A DNA stretch of 49,585 nucleotides, from contig DOPG01000395.1 in assembly GCA_003513555.1 (NCBI GenBank), positions 1-49,585 on the forward strand, given 5' to 3'. The notes under the pieces are model-generated. The model worked only from the letters and a program-made list of their open reading frames with translations, was not told the DNA's origin and did no database searches. A program made the position numbers and the translations under genes. This document shows, piece after piece, positions 33,014 through 41,535 of the stretch; position 1 is the stretch's first letter; each line of letters opens with the position of its first letter. The stretch comes from Rhodopirellula sp. GTDB lineage: Bacteria > Planctomycetota > Planctomycetia > Pirellulales > Pirellulaceae.

Positions 33014-33715
33014 TCAAGCAGGATGCCACGGGAGATACAAATCTATTTGGGTTTCCCCAAAGATTCGATATTTGACACGGTGTCGCCACAATTCAAAGTA
33101 GGCCGCCAAGGGATCGGCGAGTCCAGTAGCCTTGGCATAAAGCGGCCACATCAAGTAATCCCGTAACATCGCGTCGCAAGCTGTGTAGTAGTAGGCAGGC
33201 CTCAAGACGGCGGGTAATGGTCCTGCATCCACCTTTTCAACCAAGTGCGACGAGTCTTGCAGCACCGCCTTGAGCAGATTTGATTTCTCTGCATCGTCCT
33301 TGGGGTGCTTTGGTGGAATTCCCTCAAGAACACGCACCTTGACGTCGGGGCGCAACGCATTAACGATCGATGATGCACTCATCGTATCGGCGAATTGTCG
33401 GATTCCGTCGAGCCACTGTTTTGTAAGTTCACCCGCTACTGTGGGGTCAAGTGGGTCTGGTTTGCGAATCACAAAGTATGCATCGCGACCACCTTCCGGA
33501 CGCCGGTCATCGCCTGCGGCGATGAACAGATTGTCGAGACGGGTTTGCAACTCAGTTGCAACGGGAATGCCTTCAAAAATCCCTTGCAAGGCCCTGCCGT
33601 CGGGACGAAAAGATTGAAAAAAACCAATTAGGGATTCACCGTTAGATTGATCAGCATTTTCTGGTACCGAGCCAATCAGATCATGGCAGCGTTGGATGAA
33701 TTGTTCGGGTGTCAT
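33014..33715 (-). CDS. Soluble protein of unknown function
   Basis: I do not recognise this family. The chosen start is ATG 33715 with GAGAAG close upstream, giving 233 residues (MTPEQFIQRCHDLIG); a TTG at 33766 would add 17 residues. There is no signal peptide or membrane helix. Recurring features are mainly helical segments with some Pro/Gly turns, such as FFQSFRPDGRALQGIFEGIP, and a C-terminal YFELWRHRVKYRIFGETQIDLYLPW, rich in aromatic residues. It lies 55 bases upstream of the sulfatase gene on the same strand, so the two could be co-transcribed. Confidence 0.7.
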   Translation of the reverse strand: MTPEQFIQRCHDLIGSVPENADQSNGESLIGFFQSFRPDGRALQGIFEGIPVATELQTRLDNLFIAAGDDRRPEGGRDAYFVIRKPDPLDPTVAGELTKQWLDGIRQFADTMSASSIVNALRPDVKVRVLEGIPPKHPKDDAEKSNLLKAVLQDSSHLVEKVDAGPLPAVLRPAYYYTACDAMLRDYLMWPLYAKATGLADPLAAYFELWRHRVKYRIFGETQIDLYLPWHPA

Positions 33716-33772
33716 TGACTTCTCATGAAGGCCGATGGTTGGTATGGGACCTCGTGTGCTACTCAAGTTTAG

Positions 33773-33898
33773 TCAGCGGACAAGAGACCTTGCCATGATT
33801 CGCTGGTAGCATTTTTGCTCAGCTTGTTGTAACGCCAGAACCCTGCCTGCCGTATCAATGGGTTTCGGCTTGCCCAGCAATGAAGAATACTCGTTCAT
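33773..33898 (-). CDS. Possible 41-residue peptide (weak)
   Basis: The frame from ATG 33898 to 33773 encodes MNEYSSLLGKPKPIDTAGR followed by a helix-like end with QQAEQKCYQRIMARSLVR. The residues look protein-like and it fills the space between the TolC-like gene and the 233-residue gene, but there is no good ribosome-binding site and chance is possible. It lies 44 bases after the TolC-like stop on the same strand. Confidence 0.22.
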   Translation of the reverse strand: MNEYSSLLGKPKPIDTAGRVLALQQAEQKCYQRIMARSLVR

Positions 33899-33941
33899 CA
33901 ATTTGACACAGCCCCCGACAGCGTCGTGCCAGACACCGATA

Positions 33942-35822
33942 TTAGGGCTTGGTTGGGGCAGAAGTTGGAACCGTTTCCGGAAGAATGTCTTCCATGGAGA
34001 TGCTTTCAGGCGGTTCTTCAAGCACCATGAGGTGAATTGCATGTAGCAGCGTGCCCTGCTGGTATTGCACATTCTTTGTTGCAATTGCGTACTGAGAGAG
34101 CGACAGATAGTATTTGGTCTGGGCTTCACTGGCACGACGTTGGGCGTCGAGCAATTGCTCCAGACTGATGGGCAGTCCATTATCGCGATTGGTTTCCATG
34201 CCCTTTAATGCATCAGTTGCTGCCAGGTACCGATTCATGTTCGTTTGCATTTGAACGTAAGCTCGGTCGCATTCAACAACGTCATTGGTCAAGTCGCGCA
34301 GGATCCGTCGCTCCTGCTCTCGAAGCAGGGTATTCTGCCGTTGTACTTTTAGTTGTGCATTCCGGACCGCCGCATGGGCTTGACGAAATCCAACGGGCAT
34401 ACGTAATTCAACGCTTGCTTCGTATTCCTGATAATCTCCTGATCCAAGCTCGCCAAACGCACTGTCACTACCGGCTAAATGTTTGCCAAGCCCACGAATA
34501 CGATAGGTCGAAACAAGGTCCAGTTCTGGCATCAGAAAATTCTTTGCAGCGAGAACTTCCATTTGACTGCGCTTGACCTTCAGACGCGTTTGTTGCAATT
34601 CGCTGCGAAGTTGAACCGCTTCAATTGCAATGGAGTCCCAGTCAAATACCAATGGCGCTTCGTTGGGCTCATCGGCAGGACGTATCAAAACGCCGTCTGT
34701 AATCGAGATACCAATCAACAAACGCAGGTTCCGTTCCATTGTTTGCACACCAAGCTGTCCGGAGATCGCGTCATTGACTTCTGATTTGAATCGGTAGTAC
34801 TGCTCGCGTGCCATCGCCTCATCGGTACCGGTTCGCCGGTTGTTGTTCTTCAAAGCTGCAAAGCTTTGCCAAGTCGTTTGGCTGCGTTGCAGGGCATCAC
34901 GTTTCGAGTCCAAGGATCGGTATGCAAAGTACAGATCCCAATAAGCGGTGATTACGTCACTGATGTAATCTCGCAATTGCTGCCGAAATTCCGCTGCGGT
35001 CAGGTCATTGTTGACTTTGGCAATCAACACCCCATTGTAATTTCCTGGAACCGAACTTGGCCCAGCGATGCGGTTGAAGGTCAGGCCGCCTCCTTGTAGG
35101 AGTGGTTGCCGGACCTCAGCTTGAAACTGCGTCTGCCAAACACTCGGCGTGATGTTGCCGGTTGCGTTATTGGCGTCGTAGTCGGTGATGCTGCGAACTG
35201 CCAGCTGGGCTCCCGTCGCGGTGTATTTCGACATCTGCAGGACATAGTCATGGGTGTCTTGCTGAAATGCATTCGCACCACCACTAATGAATTGGTTGTT
35301 GTAACGGCGGTCGTTATTCTGCCACCTACCAAAGGCGTAAAGGTTCGCATCAAATGCTGATAGGGCTGCTTCGATGCCGGTTTGTGGGTCTGTGACTTGA
35401 AGCGGAATCGTTTGTTCGGTGTAGATTCGTTCGGGGTCAGTGAGGATCATTCCTCCCAGCTTGCGTAGAACCTCTCCGTTTTCGATTGCCAACCGGATAG
35501 CCTTATCCAGCGTCATGTCCCTGTAGGTCGCAGCGTCGAGATCCTCTGGCCGCTTCAGTGTGAAGGGTGCAGCAGGTAGCTCTGTGATGCTCTCGGCTGG
35601 TGCCCCTGCATCGACTCGTCGCATCAAGCTGTCAATTTTATCAGTACGGTTCCCGACCGTTTCAGGAAGATTGCGGTAACTGCGGCATCCTGGCAGCCCT
35701 GCCAAGGCGACAGCGCACATAAAAGCAGCAACTGGCGTTTGCCACTTTTTGCGAGGTTTCGGTGGTGTTGGGATTGGGTTCACCGAGATTTCAAGCCGTG
35801 CTTTGCTGTATGGGGTGCGCAT
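33942..35822 (-). CDS. TolC-like outer-membrane lipoprotein
   Basis: This is an OEP-family outer-membrane channel of 626 residues with the start at ATG 35822; upstream in-frame codons (to 36020) look non-coding. A basic N-terminus precedes a lipoprotein signal, AAFMCAVALAGLPGC, so it is lipidated. Two OEP repeats are visible, the first around YRDMTLDKAIRLAIENGEVLRK and EFRQQLRDYISDVITAYWDLYFAY, the second around AIEAVQLRSELQQTRLKVKRSQMEVL and VRNAQLKVQRQNTLLREQERR. It is divergent from three genes for HlyD-type adaptors. An adaptor-channel assembly with them is the natural reading. The end ETVPTSAPTKP and the intergenic tandem repeat upstream carry no function I can name. Confidence 0.85.
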   Translation of the reverse strand: MRTPYSKARLEISVNPIPTPPKPRKKWQTPVAAFMCAVALAGLPGCRSYRNLPETVGNRTDKIDSLMRRVDAGAPAESITELPAAPFTLKRPEDLDAATYRDMTLDKAIRLAIENGEVLRKLGGMILTDPERIYTEQTIPLQVTDPQTGIEAALSAFDANLYAFGRWQNNDRRYNNQFISGGANAFQQDTHDYVLQMSKYTATGAQLAVRSITDYDANNATGNITPSVWQTQFQAEVRQPLLQGGGLTFNRIAGPSSVPGNYNGVLIAKVNNDLTAAEFRQQLRDYISDVITAYWDLYFAYRSLDSKRDALQRSQTTWQSFAALKNNNRRTGTDEAMAREQYYRFKSEVNDAISGQLGVQTMERNLRLLIGISITDGVLIRPADEPNEAPLVFDWDSIAIEAVQLRSELQQTRLKVKRSQMEVLAAKNFLMPELDLVSTYRIRGLGKHLAGSDSAFGELGSGDYQEYEASVELRMPVGFRQAHAAVRNAQLKVQRQNTLLREQERRILRDLTNDVVECDRAYVQMQTNMNRYLAATDALKGMETNRDNGLPISLEQLLDAQRRASEAQTKYYLSLSQYAIATKNVQYQQGTLLHAIHLMVLEEPPESISMEDILPETVPTSAPTKP

Positions 35823-35965
35823 CGGTGTTCGCTGCGGCCGTCTTGCGTAGACACCGCTATCGATTTTTTCGTACCAATCGTTGCAACTAGTCCAATCAAA
35901 ACGATCGGAAATGCGGTAACTTCTAAGGAACAGCGTGAAACAGATGATGTTCCACGATAGAGATG

Positions 35966-35997
35966 GTCGATGCACTTTAAAGTCGATGCACTTTAAA
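35966..35997. repeat. 16-base perfect tandem pair in a divergent promoter region
   Basis: GTCGATGCACTTTAAA is repeated exactly at 35966-35981 and 35982-35997, in the 235-base space between the divergent TolC-like and GAF-HlyD genes, about 60 bases before the latter's ATG. The A/T-rich end of each copy and its position would suit a direct-repeat regulator site, but the same could be a slippage duplication. Confidence 0.85.
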
Positions 35998-36057
35998 TTG
36001 GGGGAGAGAGTCCCCAACAACGCCAGTTTTCTGATGTAAGTTTGTCAACGAGTTTCC

Positions 36058-37980
36058 ATGCCTGATCCAAGTCATCGTAACGAAGGCATTTGGAAAGATG
36101 CCGAAGTATTGATTGAGCGAGTGGAGGTGGCTGCCCGCGGCAATTCTGGGGCAGCGTTGTTTTTCGATGACCTCGTTGAAGGCTTGCGACTTACGACGCG
36201 CGCGAGTGCTGTCACCCTATCGGTTGCAAAAGGTGAAGAGCTGGTTTTGTTGGCCCGTAGCGGTGTTCAGTTGCATGCGGCTCGGGCAGACGGGGCTGCT
36301 GAATCACTTGGTGTAGCAGCCATTGAGCCGAGACTCGATTTCATATCGCATCGCCGTTGGTCTGATGGTGAACTAGGCTCCCAATTGAATGTCCGTCAAC
36401 GCTTGCAGGCTGACCGTTGGCTGCAGCTTGATTTCTGTTTTGATGAGGTGCTGGAGTTGAGTCTCCGGGAACCGATTGGTGAGTTGGCAGAGGTGTTACT
36501 TGATCTTACGTCACCTGTCGTTTTGCGTGATGAGTTGGACGAGTTGCAGCAACTTGTGGACACGCGAGCCGGTCGCGATGATTTAATTCGTGGATTGAAT
36601 CAGGGAATCGGTTTAAGTGATTCCTTTGGTTCGATCGCAACGACGCTGGCGTCTGCTTGTCAGTTTGATCGCGTGAGTCTTTTCCAATATCGCGGAAAAC
36701 GTTTTCGACTCGTGACAACATCTGCCCGGAATAAAGTGGTTCGACGGGCACGTCAGATTCGTTTGATGGAGAGATTCGTTGGGGTCGTCCTGTCTGAAGC
36801 AGATTCATTCGAGCTTCAGGTGGGTAATGCCGTAGACTTGGATGCTGCTGTTTTGGATGCATTGGAGCCATACTGTAACGAGTCAGGATTTCGTGAAATC
36901 TATATCCATTTGGTACGTGATTCACAGAGTCACAAGCCTGTTGCGGTCATCGTGGTAGAGCGTTTCCAAGCTGCAGCAAATGAACTCGAGCGAATTCAAT
37001 CAAAGATGCGGACTTTGCTTTCTCCGCTGGAGGATGCAGTGCGAGATGCTTTGAAGCGAGAGGACTCAGGATGGGGCTTCATCGCGTCTCGAGTATGGAG
37101 TCCTGCGAATCGGAGAAAGATTGCAGGTTCAGTCATAGCGCTAATCATACTGGTCGTCACCGCTCTTTTGGTGCCCATGGAGTTGCGTTTGTCCGTGGAA
37201 GGTCGTGTTGTTGCAACTGAGCAGAACCGGCTTTTTTCACCCGCTGAAGGTGTCGTTTCGGAGATCGCTGTAGCGAACGGTGAGAGGGTAAGTAAAGGTG
37301 CTGTGCTGATGCAGTTGCGTAGTCCAACACTGGATTTGCAGCGTCGAACCGTGGAAGGTTCTCTGGCGACTGCGGAGACACGCCTTGTTTCGTTAAAGGC
37401 GATGCGATCCCGCGGTAATGCAGTTTCGAATCGCGAACGCGAGGCCGAACTTGCTGCCGAAGAGCGGGTTCTTCGAAAAGAAATCGAAGGACTGAACACA
37501 CAATTGCTTCTGCTGGAAGGCCAGCAGAAGAACTTGACTGTCCGTAGTCCAATTGATGGTTTGGTGGACCGGTGGGACTTGACGCAGTCCTTGCAGTCCA
37601 GGCCTGTGACTCATGGCCAGTATCTGCTCGATGTTATCTCTGAAACGGATGGCTGGACCATCGAGTTGGATGTCCCGGAACAGCATGTCAACTACGTCCT
37701 GCAGCAGCAGCAAGTGATGCCATGCCGTTGTTCGTTTCGGCTTCGCTCGGATCCAACTCGGATCTATCAGGGAACTATCAATGAGATTGCGGGGGTTGCG
37801 AACCTTCAGGTGTCGGGTAGGTCAGTCGTCCCCGCCACCTTCGCCCTGACGGACGAGCAGATTGGCGACATGAGGGATGGGGCAACGTTGGTCGCACAAG
37901 TCGAGTGTGGTAAATACCCATTGGGATTTGTGGTCTTCCGAGGATTGATTCAGTGGTATCGGAGCAATCCGTGGTTTTGA
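36058..37980 (+). CDS. GAF domain fused to HlyD-type membrane adaptor
   Basis: This 640-residue protein has an N-terminal cytoplasmic part (about 1-345) with a GAF-like domain around LSDSFGSIATTLASACQFDRVSLFQYRGKRFRLV and KPVAVIVVERFQAAANELER. One membrane helix (about 355-375, SVIALIILVVTALLVPMELR) follows, and then a periplasmic HlyD adaptor: first lipoyl half FSPAEGVVSEIAVANGERVSKGAVLMQL, coiled coil (about 430-485), second half LTVRSPIDGLVDRW, and beta domains. GAF domains sense small ligands such as cyclic nucleotides, haem or light pigments. Joined to a transport adaptor, it could gate export by a cytoplasmic signal. It starts a three-gene operon (GAF-HlyD, HlyD, PqqD-M50-HlyD) divergent from a TolC-like channel. 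Confidence 0.82.
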   Translation: MPDPSHRNEGIWKDAEVLIERVEVAARGNSGAALFFDDLVEGLRLTTRASAVTLSVAKGEELVLLARSGVQLHAARADGAAESLGVAAIEPRLDFISHRRWSDGELGSQLNVRQRLQADRWLQLDFCFDEVLELSLREPIGELAEVLLDLTSPVVLRDELDELQQLVDTRAGRDDLIRGLNQGIGLSDSFGSIATTLASACQFDRVSLFQYRGKRFRLVTTSARNKVVRRARQIRLMERFVGVVLSEADSFELQVGNAVDLDAAVLDALEPYCNESGFREIYIHLVRDSQSHKPVAVIVVERFQAAANELERIQSKMRTLLSPLEDAVRDALKREDSGWGFIASRVWSPANRRKIAGSVIALIILVVTALLVPMELRLSVEGRVVATEQNRLFSPAEGVVSEIAVANGERVSKGAVLMQLRSPTLDLQRRTVEGSLATAETRLVSLKAMRSRGNAVSNREREAELAAEERVLRKEIEGLNTQLLLLEGQQKNLTVRSPIDGLVDRWDLTQSLQSRPVTHGQYLLDVISETDGWTIELDVPEQHVNYVLQQQQVMPCRCSFRLRSDPTRIYQGTINEIAGVANLQVSGRSVVPATFALTDEQIGDMRDGATLVAQVECGKYPLGFVVFRGLIQWYRSNPWF

Positions 37981-37998
37981 TTTCGTGATGGGTTATTT

Positions 37999-39093
37999 AT
38001 GAAAAACAGCATGTCCAAATTAGGTTTCATCAGTCGAACGCTACTGTTCTGCGTTCCATGGACAGCACTAAGCTTGATCGCAGCTGAGCCGATCGTTGTG
38101 AATGAAATGCAGGTGGTTTTAATCGATTCAGTCGATGTTCCTGCTTCGCAGGATGGTGCGATCGCGGTGCTCTCTGTTGATGAAGGCAAGTCAGTAAGTG
38201 TTGGGGATGAGTTGGCGCGTTTGGATGATCGAAAGACCAAAATTGAACAGGATCTTGCTCAGACGCGATTAGAAATAGCGAATGAGAATGCTCAGAGTGG
38301 ATTGTCTGCAGAACTTGCTGAAAAAAAGTTGGCGCAGGAACTGCAGCTTGCGAAGGAACATGAATTTAAAAAGCAAATTGCAGATCGAAAGGCAAAGAAT
38401 GATGTCAGGGTGCAGGCGTCAAAGAAGGCCGAGTTGGTTGCGGAAAATGAGCTCAAACGCGCAACCGAGGCGCGGCGGCAGTTCGTCGATAGTGTTTCTC
38501 AATCTGAAATCGATAATCTGCGTTTGAGCTATGAGCGCACAGTACTCGAAACCAAACAAGCTGAATTCGAGCATGTGGTTGACGGTTTGCAGGCTGAGGC
38601 CGAGGCCGAGGCGGCAAATAGCCACCAACTTGGCGTTGATAGGTACGCACTGGAATTGGCTCAGGCAAAAGTAGAGCAACAGATTCAGAAGCTGCAGGCA
38701 AAGCTGCAAATGCACCAGTTGAAACTTGCTGAATTGGCATCTTCAATGCAAGTTATCCAGTCACCCATTGATGGTGTGGTCGTCGAAAGGTACCGGAATT
38801 TGGGCGACTGGGTCAAAGCTGGTGAACCGGTGATTCGTGTAATCCGCTTGGATCGCCTCAGAGCCGAGGGTTTTATCACGGCAGATCAATTGGATCGATT
38901 TGCGGTCGGCCAAGAAGTTCAGTTGACAATCGAACGTAGTGAAAAAAGTAGGGTTCGACGTAAGGGGGTCGTGAAGTTTATCAGCCGCGAACTGGAGCCA
39001 GTGAGCGGCGAGATTCGTTTTTGGGTTGAATTTGACAATGCCAGTCTCGATGTCTTGCCAGGTATGCGTTTGAGTTTGAGTGTTAGCGAGTGA
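37999..39093 (+). CDS. Periplasmic HlyD-type adaptor
   Basis: This 364-residue protein has a signal peptide (LGFISRTLLFCVPWTALSLIAA, about 8-29) and no other helix of membrane length, so it is periplasmic. Lipoyl halves are VPASQDGAIAVLSVDEGKSVSVGDEL and VIQSPIDGVVVERYRNLGDWVKAGEPV. Between them lies a long hairpin coiled coil (about 75-240) with many Ala, Glu, Lys and Gln. A beta-barrel follows (RLDRLRAEGFITADQLDRFAVG). It should bridge the inner-membrane partners and the TolC-like channel. The start is 18 bases after the GAF-HlyD stop, and its stop overlaps the next start (GTGA), so all three genes form one coupled unit. Confidence 0.9.
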   Translation: MKNSMSKLGFISRTLLFCVPWTALSLIAAEPIVVNEMQVVLIDSVDVPASQDGAIAVLSVDEGKSVSVGDELARLDDRKTKIEQDLAQTRLEIANENAQSGLSAELAEKKLAQELQLAKEHEFKKQIADRKAKNDVRVQASKKAELVAENELKRATEARRQFVDSVSQSEIDNLRLSYERTVLETKQAEFEHVVDGLQAEAEAEAANSHQLGVDRYALELAQAKVEQQIQKLQAKLQMHQLKLAELASSMQVIQSPIDGVVVERYRNLGDWVKAGEPVIRVIRLDRLRAEGFITADQLDRFAVGQEVQLTIERSEKSRVRRKGVVKFISRELEPVSGEIRFWVEFDNASLDVLPGMRLSLSVSE

Positions 39094-41246
39094 ACGCGAT
39101 GACTTCCGAATTGATGTTGCGTCCCGATCTGATCCAGCAAGTGGTGTGGATGGGAAATGAACGTATGTGGGTGGTGAAGGATCCCCTCTCGCGTGCCTTT
39201 TCCTATTTCAGCGAGCAGGAAAGGGAAATTCTGGTCATGGCGGATGGCAGTCGGTCAGTCGCGGAAATTGCTTCTGAATGTAATTCGCGTTTTGCCCCGC
39301 AGTATTTGTCCGTTGAGTCGCTTGTGCGTTTTTTTGCTGATGCCCGGGGAAAAGGTCTGTTGCTGGTTGATCGGTGCGGTACAGAAGTTGGGATTCCCGA
39401 ATCAGATGCGCGTCGAGCGTGGTGGAAAAATCCTTTGGCTATTCGAGTTCCGGGAGTGAATCCAGATCAGGTTTTGGATTCAATGTCACCCCATTTTGCT
39501 CCGCTCTTTTCGCCGTTCGCACTTCTAATGGCCAGTCTGCTGACGGTGGTGGCGGTGTGTGGTGTGGTTGTGAACTTTGGCGAACTGACCGAGCATCTGG
39601 CTGGAGCGACAGGTCGCATGCAATCTGGGACAGGCTTGGTCATATTGTTTGGCGTGCTGTCGTTTACCAAAATTGTGCACGAGTTAGCGCATGCGATCGC
39701 GTGCAAGCGGTTTGGTGGTGAGTGTCGGGAGATCGGGCTCATGTTTCTGGTGGGAGTGCCGTGTCTGTATTGTGATGTGTCCGATGCTTGGATGTTGCCG
39801 CGTCGCTGGCAGCGAATTCTTATCTCAGCTGCTGGGGTTTTAGCTGAATTAACCTTGGCCGCCATCGCTGCCCTGATCTGGTTTTTTACTGTCGATAGTC
39901 CGGTGAGGGATGTTTGTGCAACGGTTGTGGTTGTGTGTTCGGTCACAACCGTGCTGTTCAATGGGAATCCTCTCTTAAGGTATGACGGCTACTATGTGCT
40001 TTCTGATGGGGTTGGTATTCCGAATCTGTCAGCCGAATCGACCCGAATTTTGAGGGAATGGGTGAGGTATTTTCTGTGGGCATCACCGACCATTGAGAGA
40101 TTCGATTTTTCAACACGTAATTTTCTTGTGGCTGTTTATGGGCTTTTGAGTGGTTTGTATCGCATCGCAATTATTTGCTTGATCATGCTTATGGTTTATC
40201 GCTTCGCAGAGGTCTATGAGATGGCCGATGCAGTTGGCGTTCTCGTGTTAACTGCGATCGCTTGGTTTTTTTTTAAGATGATTCGCTCTGTTTTAACGCC
40301 ACCTGCAAGTCGGGGAAGACAGCACGTTTTCCGAGCACGACGACCCATCTTGATGGTGGCTGCGATCGTTGGATGTGTAGCAGTGCTTGGGTTGGTGCCA
40401 ATGCCACGCACCACAACTGCATTCATGACGATTCAGCCTGGGGATGCCGAACCTGTCTTTGTGACGAACGGGGGACGATTGGTTGGATCGGTTGTGAATG
40501 GAGCTGATGTGAAGGCTGGGCAAGTGGTTGTCACCTTGGTCAACGAGTCTGTCGAGCTTGACGTGGTGCAAGCTCGTGGACGCTCTGAACAACTGGAAGT
40601 GCAGTTGGATGGATTGAAAAAACGCCGACTGACGAGTCGTCAAGCTCGATTGCAAATTCCTGTGATCGAGCGGTCTTTGGGTGAGGCCAAAAAGGAACAG
40701 CAGCTGCGTGAAGGCCTGGCAGGTCAGTTGGTATTGAGTGCACCTCATGATGGGCGAGTATTTGCCGTTGCTAAACGAGCCAAGTCCACCTCAGGGGAAC
40801 GAGAGCAAGGGTATTGGTTCGGGACGCCCTTGGATCCTGCCAATTTGGGCGCCTGGCTGGACGAAGGGACGAAAGTGTGCGTGATTGGAGACCCTTTAAC
40901 GCGTGAAGCGGTGTTATTTGTTGCCCAGCAGGACATTGAGTTGATTCGGAAGGGACAGCGAGTTCATCTGTTGTTAGATGATCATGCTCAGGGTGAAGTA
41001 CGTGGCAGGGTGTCAGAATTAGCAGCCTCCCCAAGCAGGGAAATTCCTCATGAATTGCGTCGCAGTGGCAGGATCGAAGTTCCTGATCTTGACCTTGAGA
41101 CTACGCCTTTTTATGAGGTGCGAGTGCTACTTGAACCAACAACATCGCCGCTTCCGGTTCGTCTGACGGGACGAGCTCGAGTTGAGGTTCAGAAAGCCTC
41201 GGTTTTTCACCGGATTGCGCGTTTTTTGCGTGATGCCTTCGCATGA
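39090..41246 (+). CDS. PqqD-like / M50 metalloprotease / HlyD fusion
   Basis: This 718-residue membrane protein has three parts. Residues 1-90 include WVVKDPLSRAFSYFSEQERE and ILVMADGSRSVAEIASECN, the layout of PqqD-like domains (peptide-recognition elements in RiPP pathways). The middle (about 140-420) has several membrane helices and the M50 site-2 protease motif H197-E-L-A-H201, with a second ligand region NGNPLLRYDGYY. The C-terminal part (about 440-718) is HlyD-like, with ending VRLTGRARVEVQKASVFHRIA. Bacterial proteins of this kind are annotated as peptide zinc metalloproteases and in B. subtilis (YydH) act in peptide export. A GTG at 39090 or ATG at 39099 is the start. The 3' end overlaps a possible 53-residue peptide frame. 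Confidence 0.85.
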   Translation: MNAMTSELMLRPDLIQQVVWMGNERMWVVKDPLSRAFSYFSEQEREILVMADGSRSVAEIASECNSRFAPQYLSVESLVRFFADARGKGLLLVDRCGTEVGIPESDARRAWWKNPLAIRVPGVNPDQVLDSMSPHFAPLFSPFALLMASLLTVVAVCGVVVNFGELTEHLAGATGRMQSGTGLVILFGVLSFTKIVHELAHAIACKRFGGECREIGLMFLVGVPCLYCDVSDAWMLPRRWQRILISAAGVLAELTLAAIAALIWFFTVDSPVRDVCATVVVVCSVTTVLFNGNPLLRYDGYYVLSDGVGIPNLSAESTRILREWVRYFLWASPTIERFDFSTRNFLVAVYGLLSGLYRIAIICLIMLMVYRFAEVYEMADAVGVLVLTAIAWFFFKMIRSVLTPPASRGRQHVFRARRPILMVAAIVGCVAVLGLVPMPRTTTAFMTIQPGDAEPVFVTNGGRLVGSVVNGADVKAGQVVVTLVNESVELDVVQARGRSEQLEVQLDGLKKRRLTSRQARLQIPVIERSLGEAKKEQQLREGLAGQLVLSAPHDGRVFAVAKRAKSTSGEREQGYWFGTPLDPANLGAWLDEGTKVCVIGDPLTREAVLFVAQQDIELIRKGQRVHLLLDDHAQGEVRGRVSELAASPSREIPHELRRSGRIEVPDLDLETTPFYEVRVLLEPTTSPLPVRLTGRARVEVQKASVFHRIARFLRDAFA

Positions 41247-41394
41247 ACAGGAAGGCAAGTATTCGCTTACACACCTCAGATCCGGGAAGTACGCTTGTTT
41301 TAGGGGTGCATTTGAATTTTCGAAAGGATTTTTGGGGGTGGATCTTTCGCTTGAGCACAGAATGGTAAGGGCTTCTAACACCTTAAGGGCGTAA
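41233..41394 (+). CDS. Possible 53-residue peptide overlapping the protease gene end
   Basis: An ATG at 41233 opens a 53-codon frame that overlaps the protease stop by 14 bases and ends at 41394. The peptide starts MPSHEQEGKYSLTHLRSGKY, has a single Cys, and is rich in Phe, Arg, Ser and Gly. The overlap would couple its translation to the PqqD-M50 gene, as expected of a partner peptide, but there is no typical leader and chance is a serious alternative. It occupies about half of the 289-base space before the next gene. Confidence 0.2.
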   Translation: MPSHEQEGKYSLTHLRSGKYACFRGAFEFSKGFLGVDLSLEHRMVRASNTLRA

Positions 41395-41401
41395 CTCTGC
41401 T

Positions 41402-41423
41402 GCTGTAGCAAGGCTGTAGCAAG
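41402..41423. repeat. 11-base tandem pair
   Basis: GCTGTAGCAAG is repeated exactly at 41402-41412 and 41413-41423, in the space between the protease gene and the GT4 gene. Confidence 0.7.
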
Positions 41424-41535
41424 ATAGATGATGGCATCGGGTTGCCGAAATCTCATCAGTCAGTAGTCTTAACGCTCCCAGTCGTTTGGCAGGCAAGCGG
41501 CAGTCCTTACACCGGTTTCCAAGAGTGGTGTTCGT

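Noticed and set aside
35823..36020. Longer start for the second TolC-like protein
   Set aside because: The extra residues run through the tandem repeat and would place the lipoprotein signal more than 100 residues from the N-terminus.
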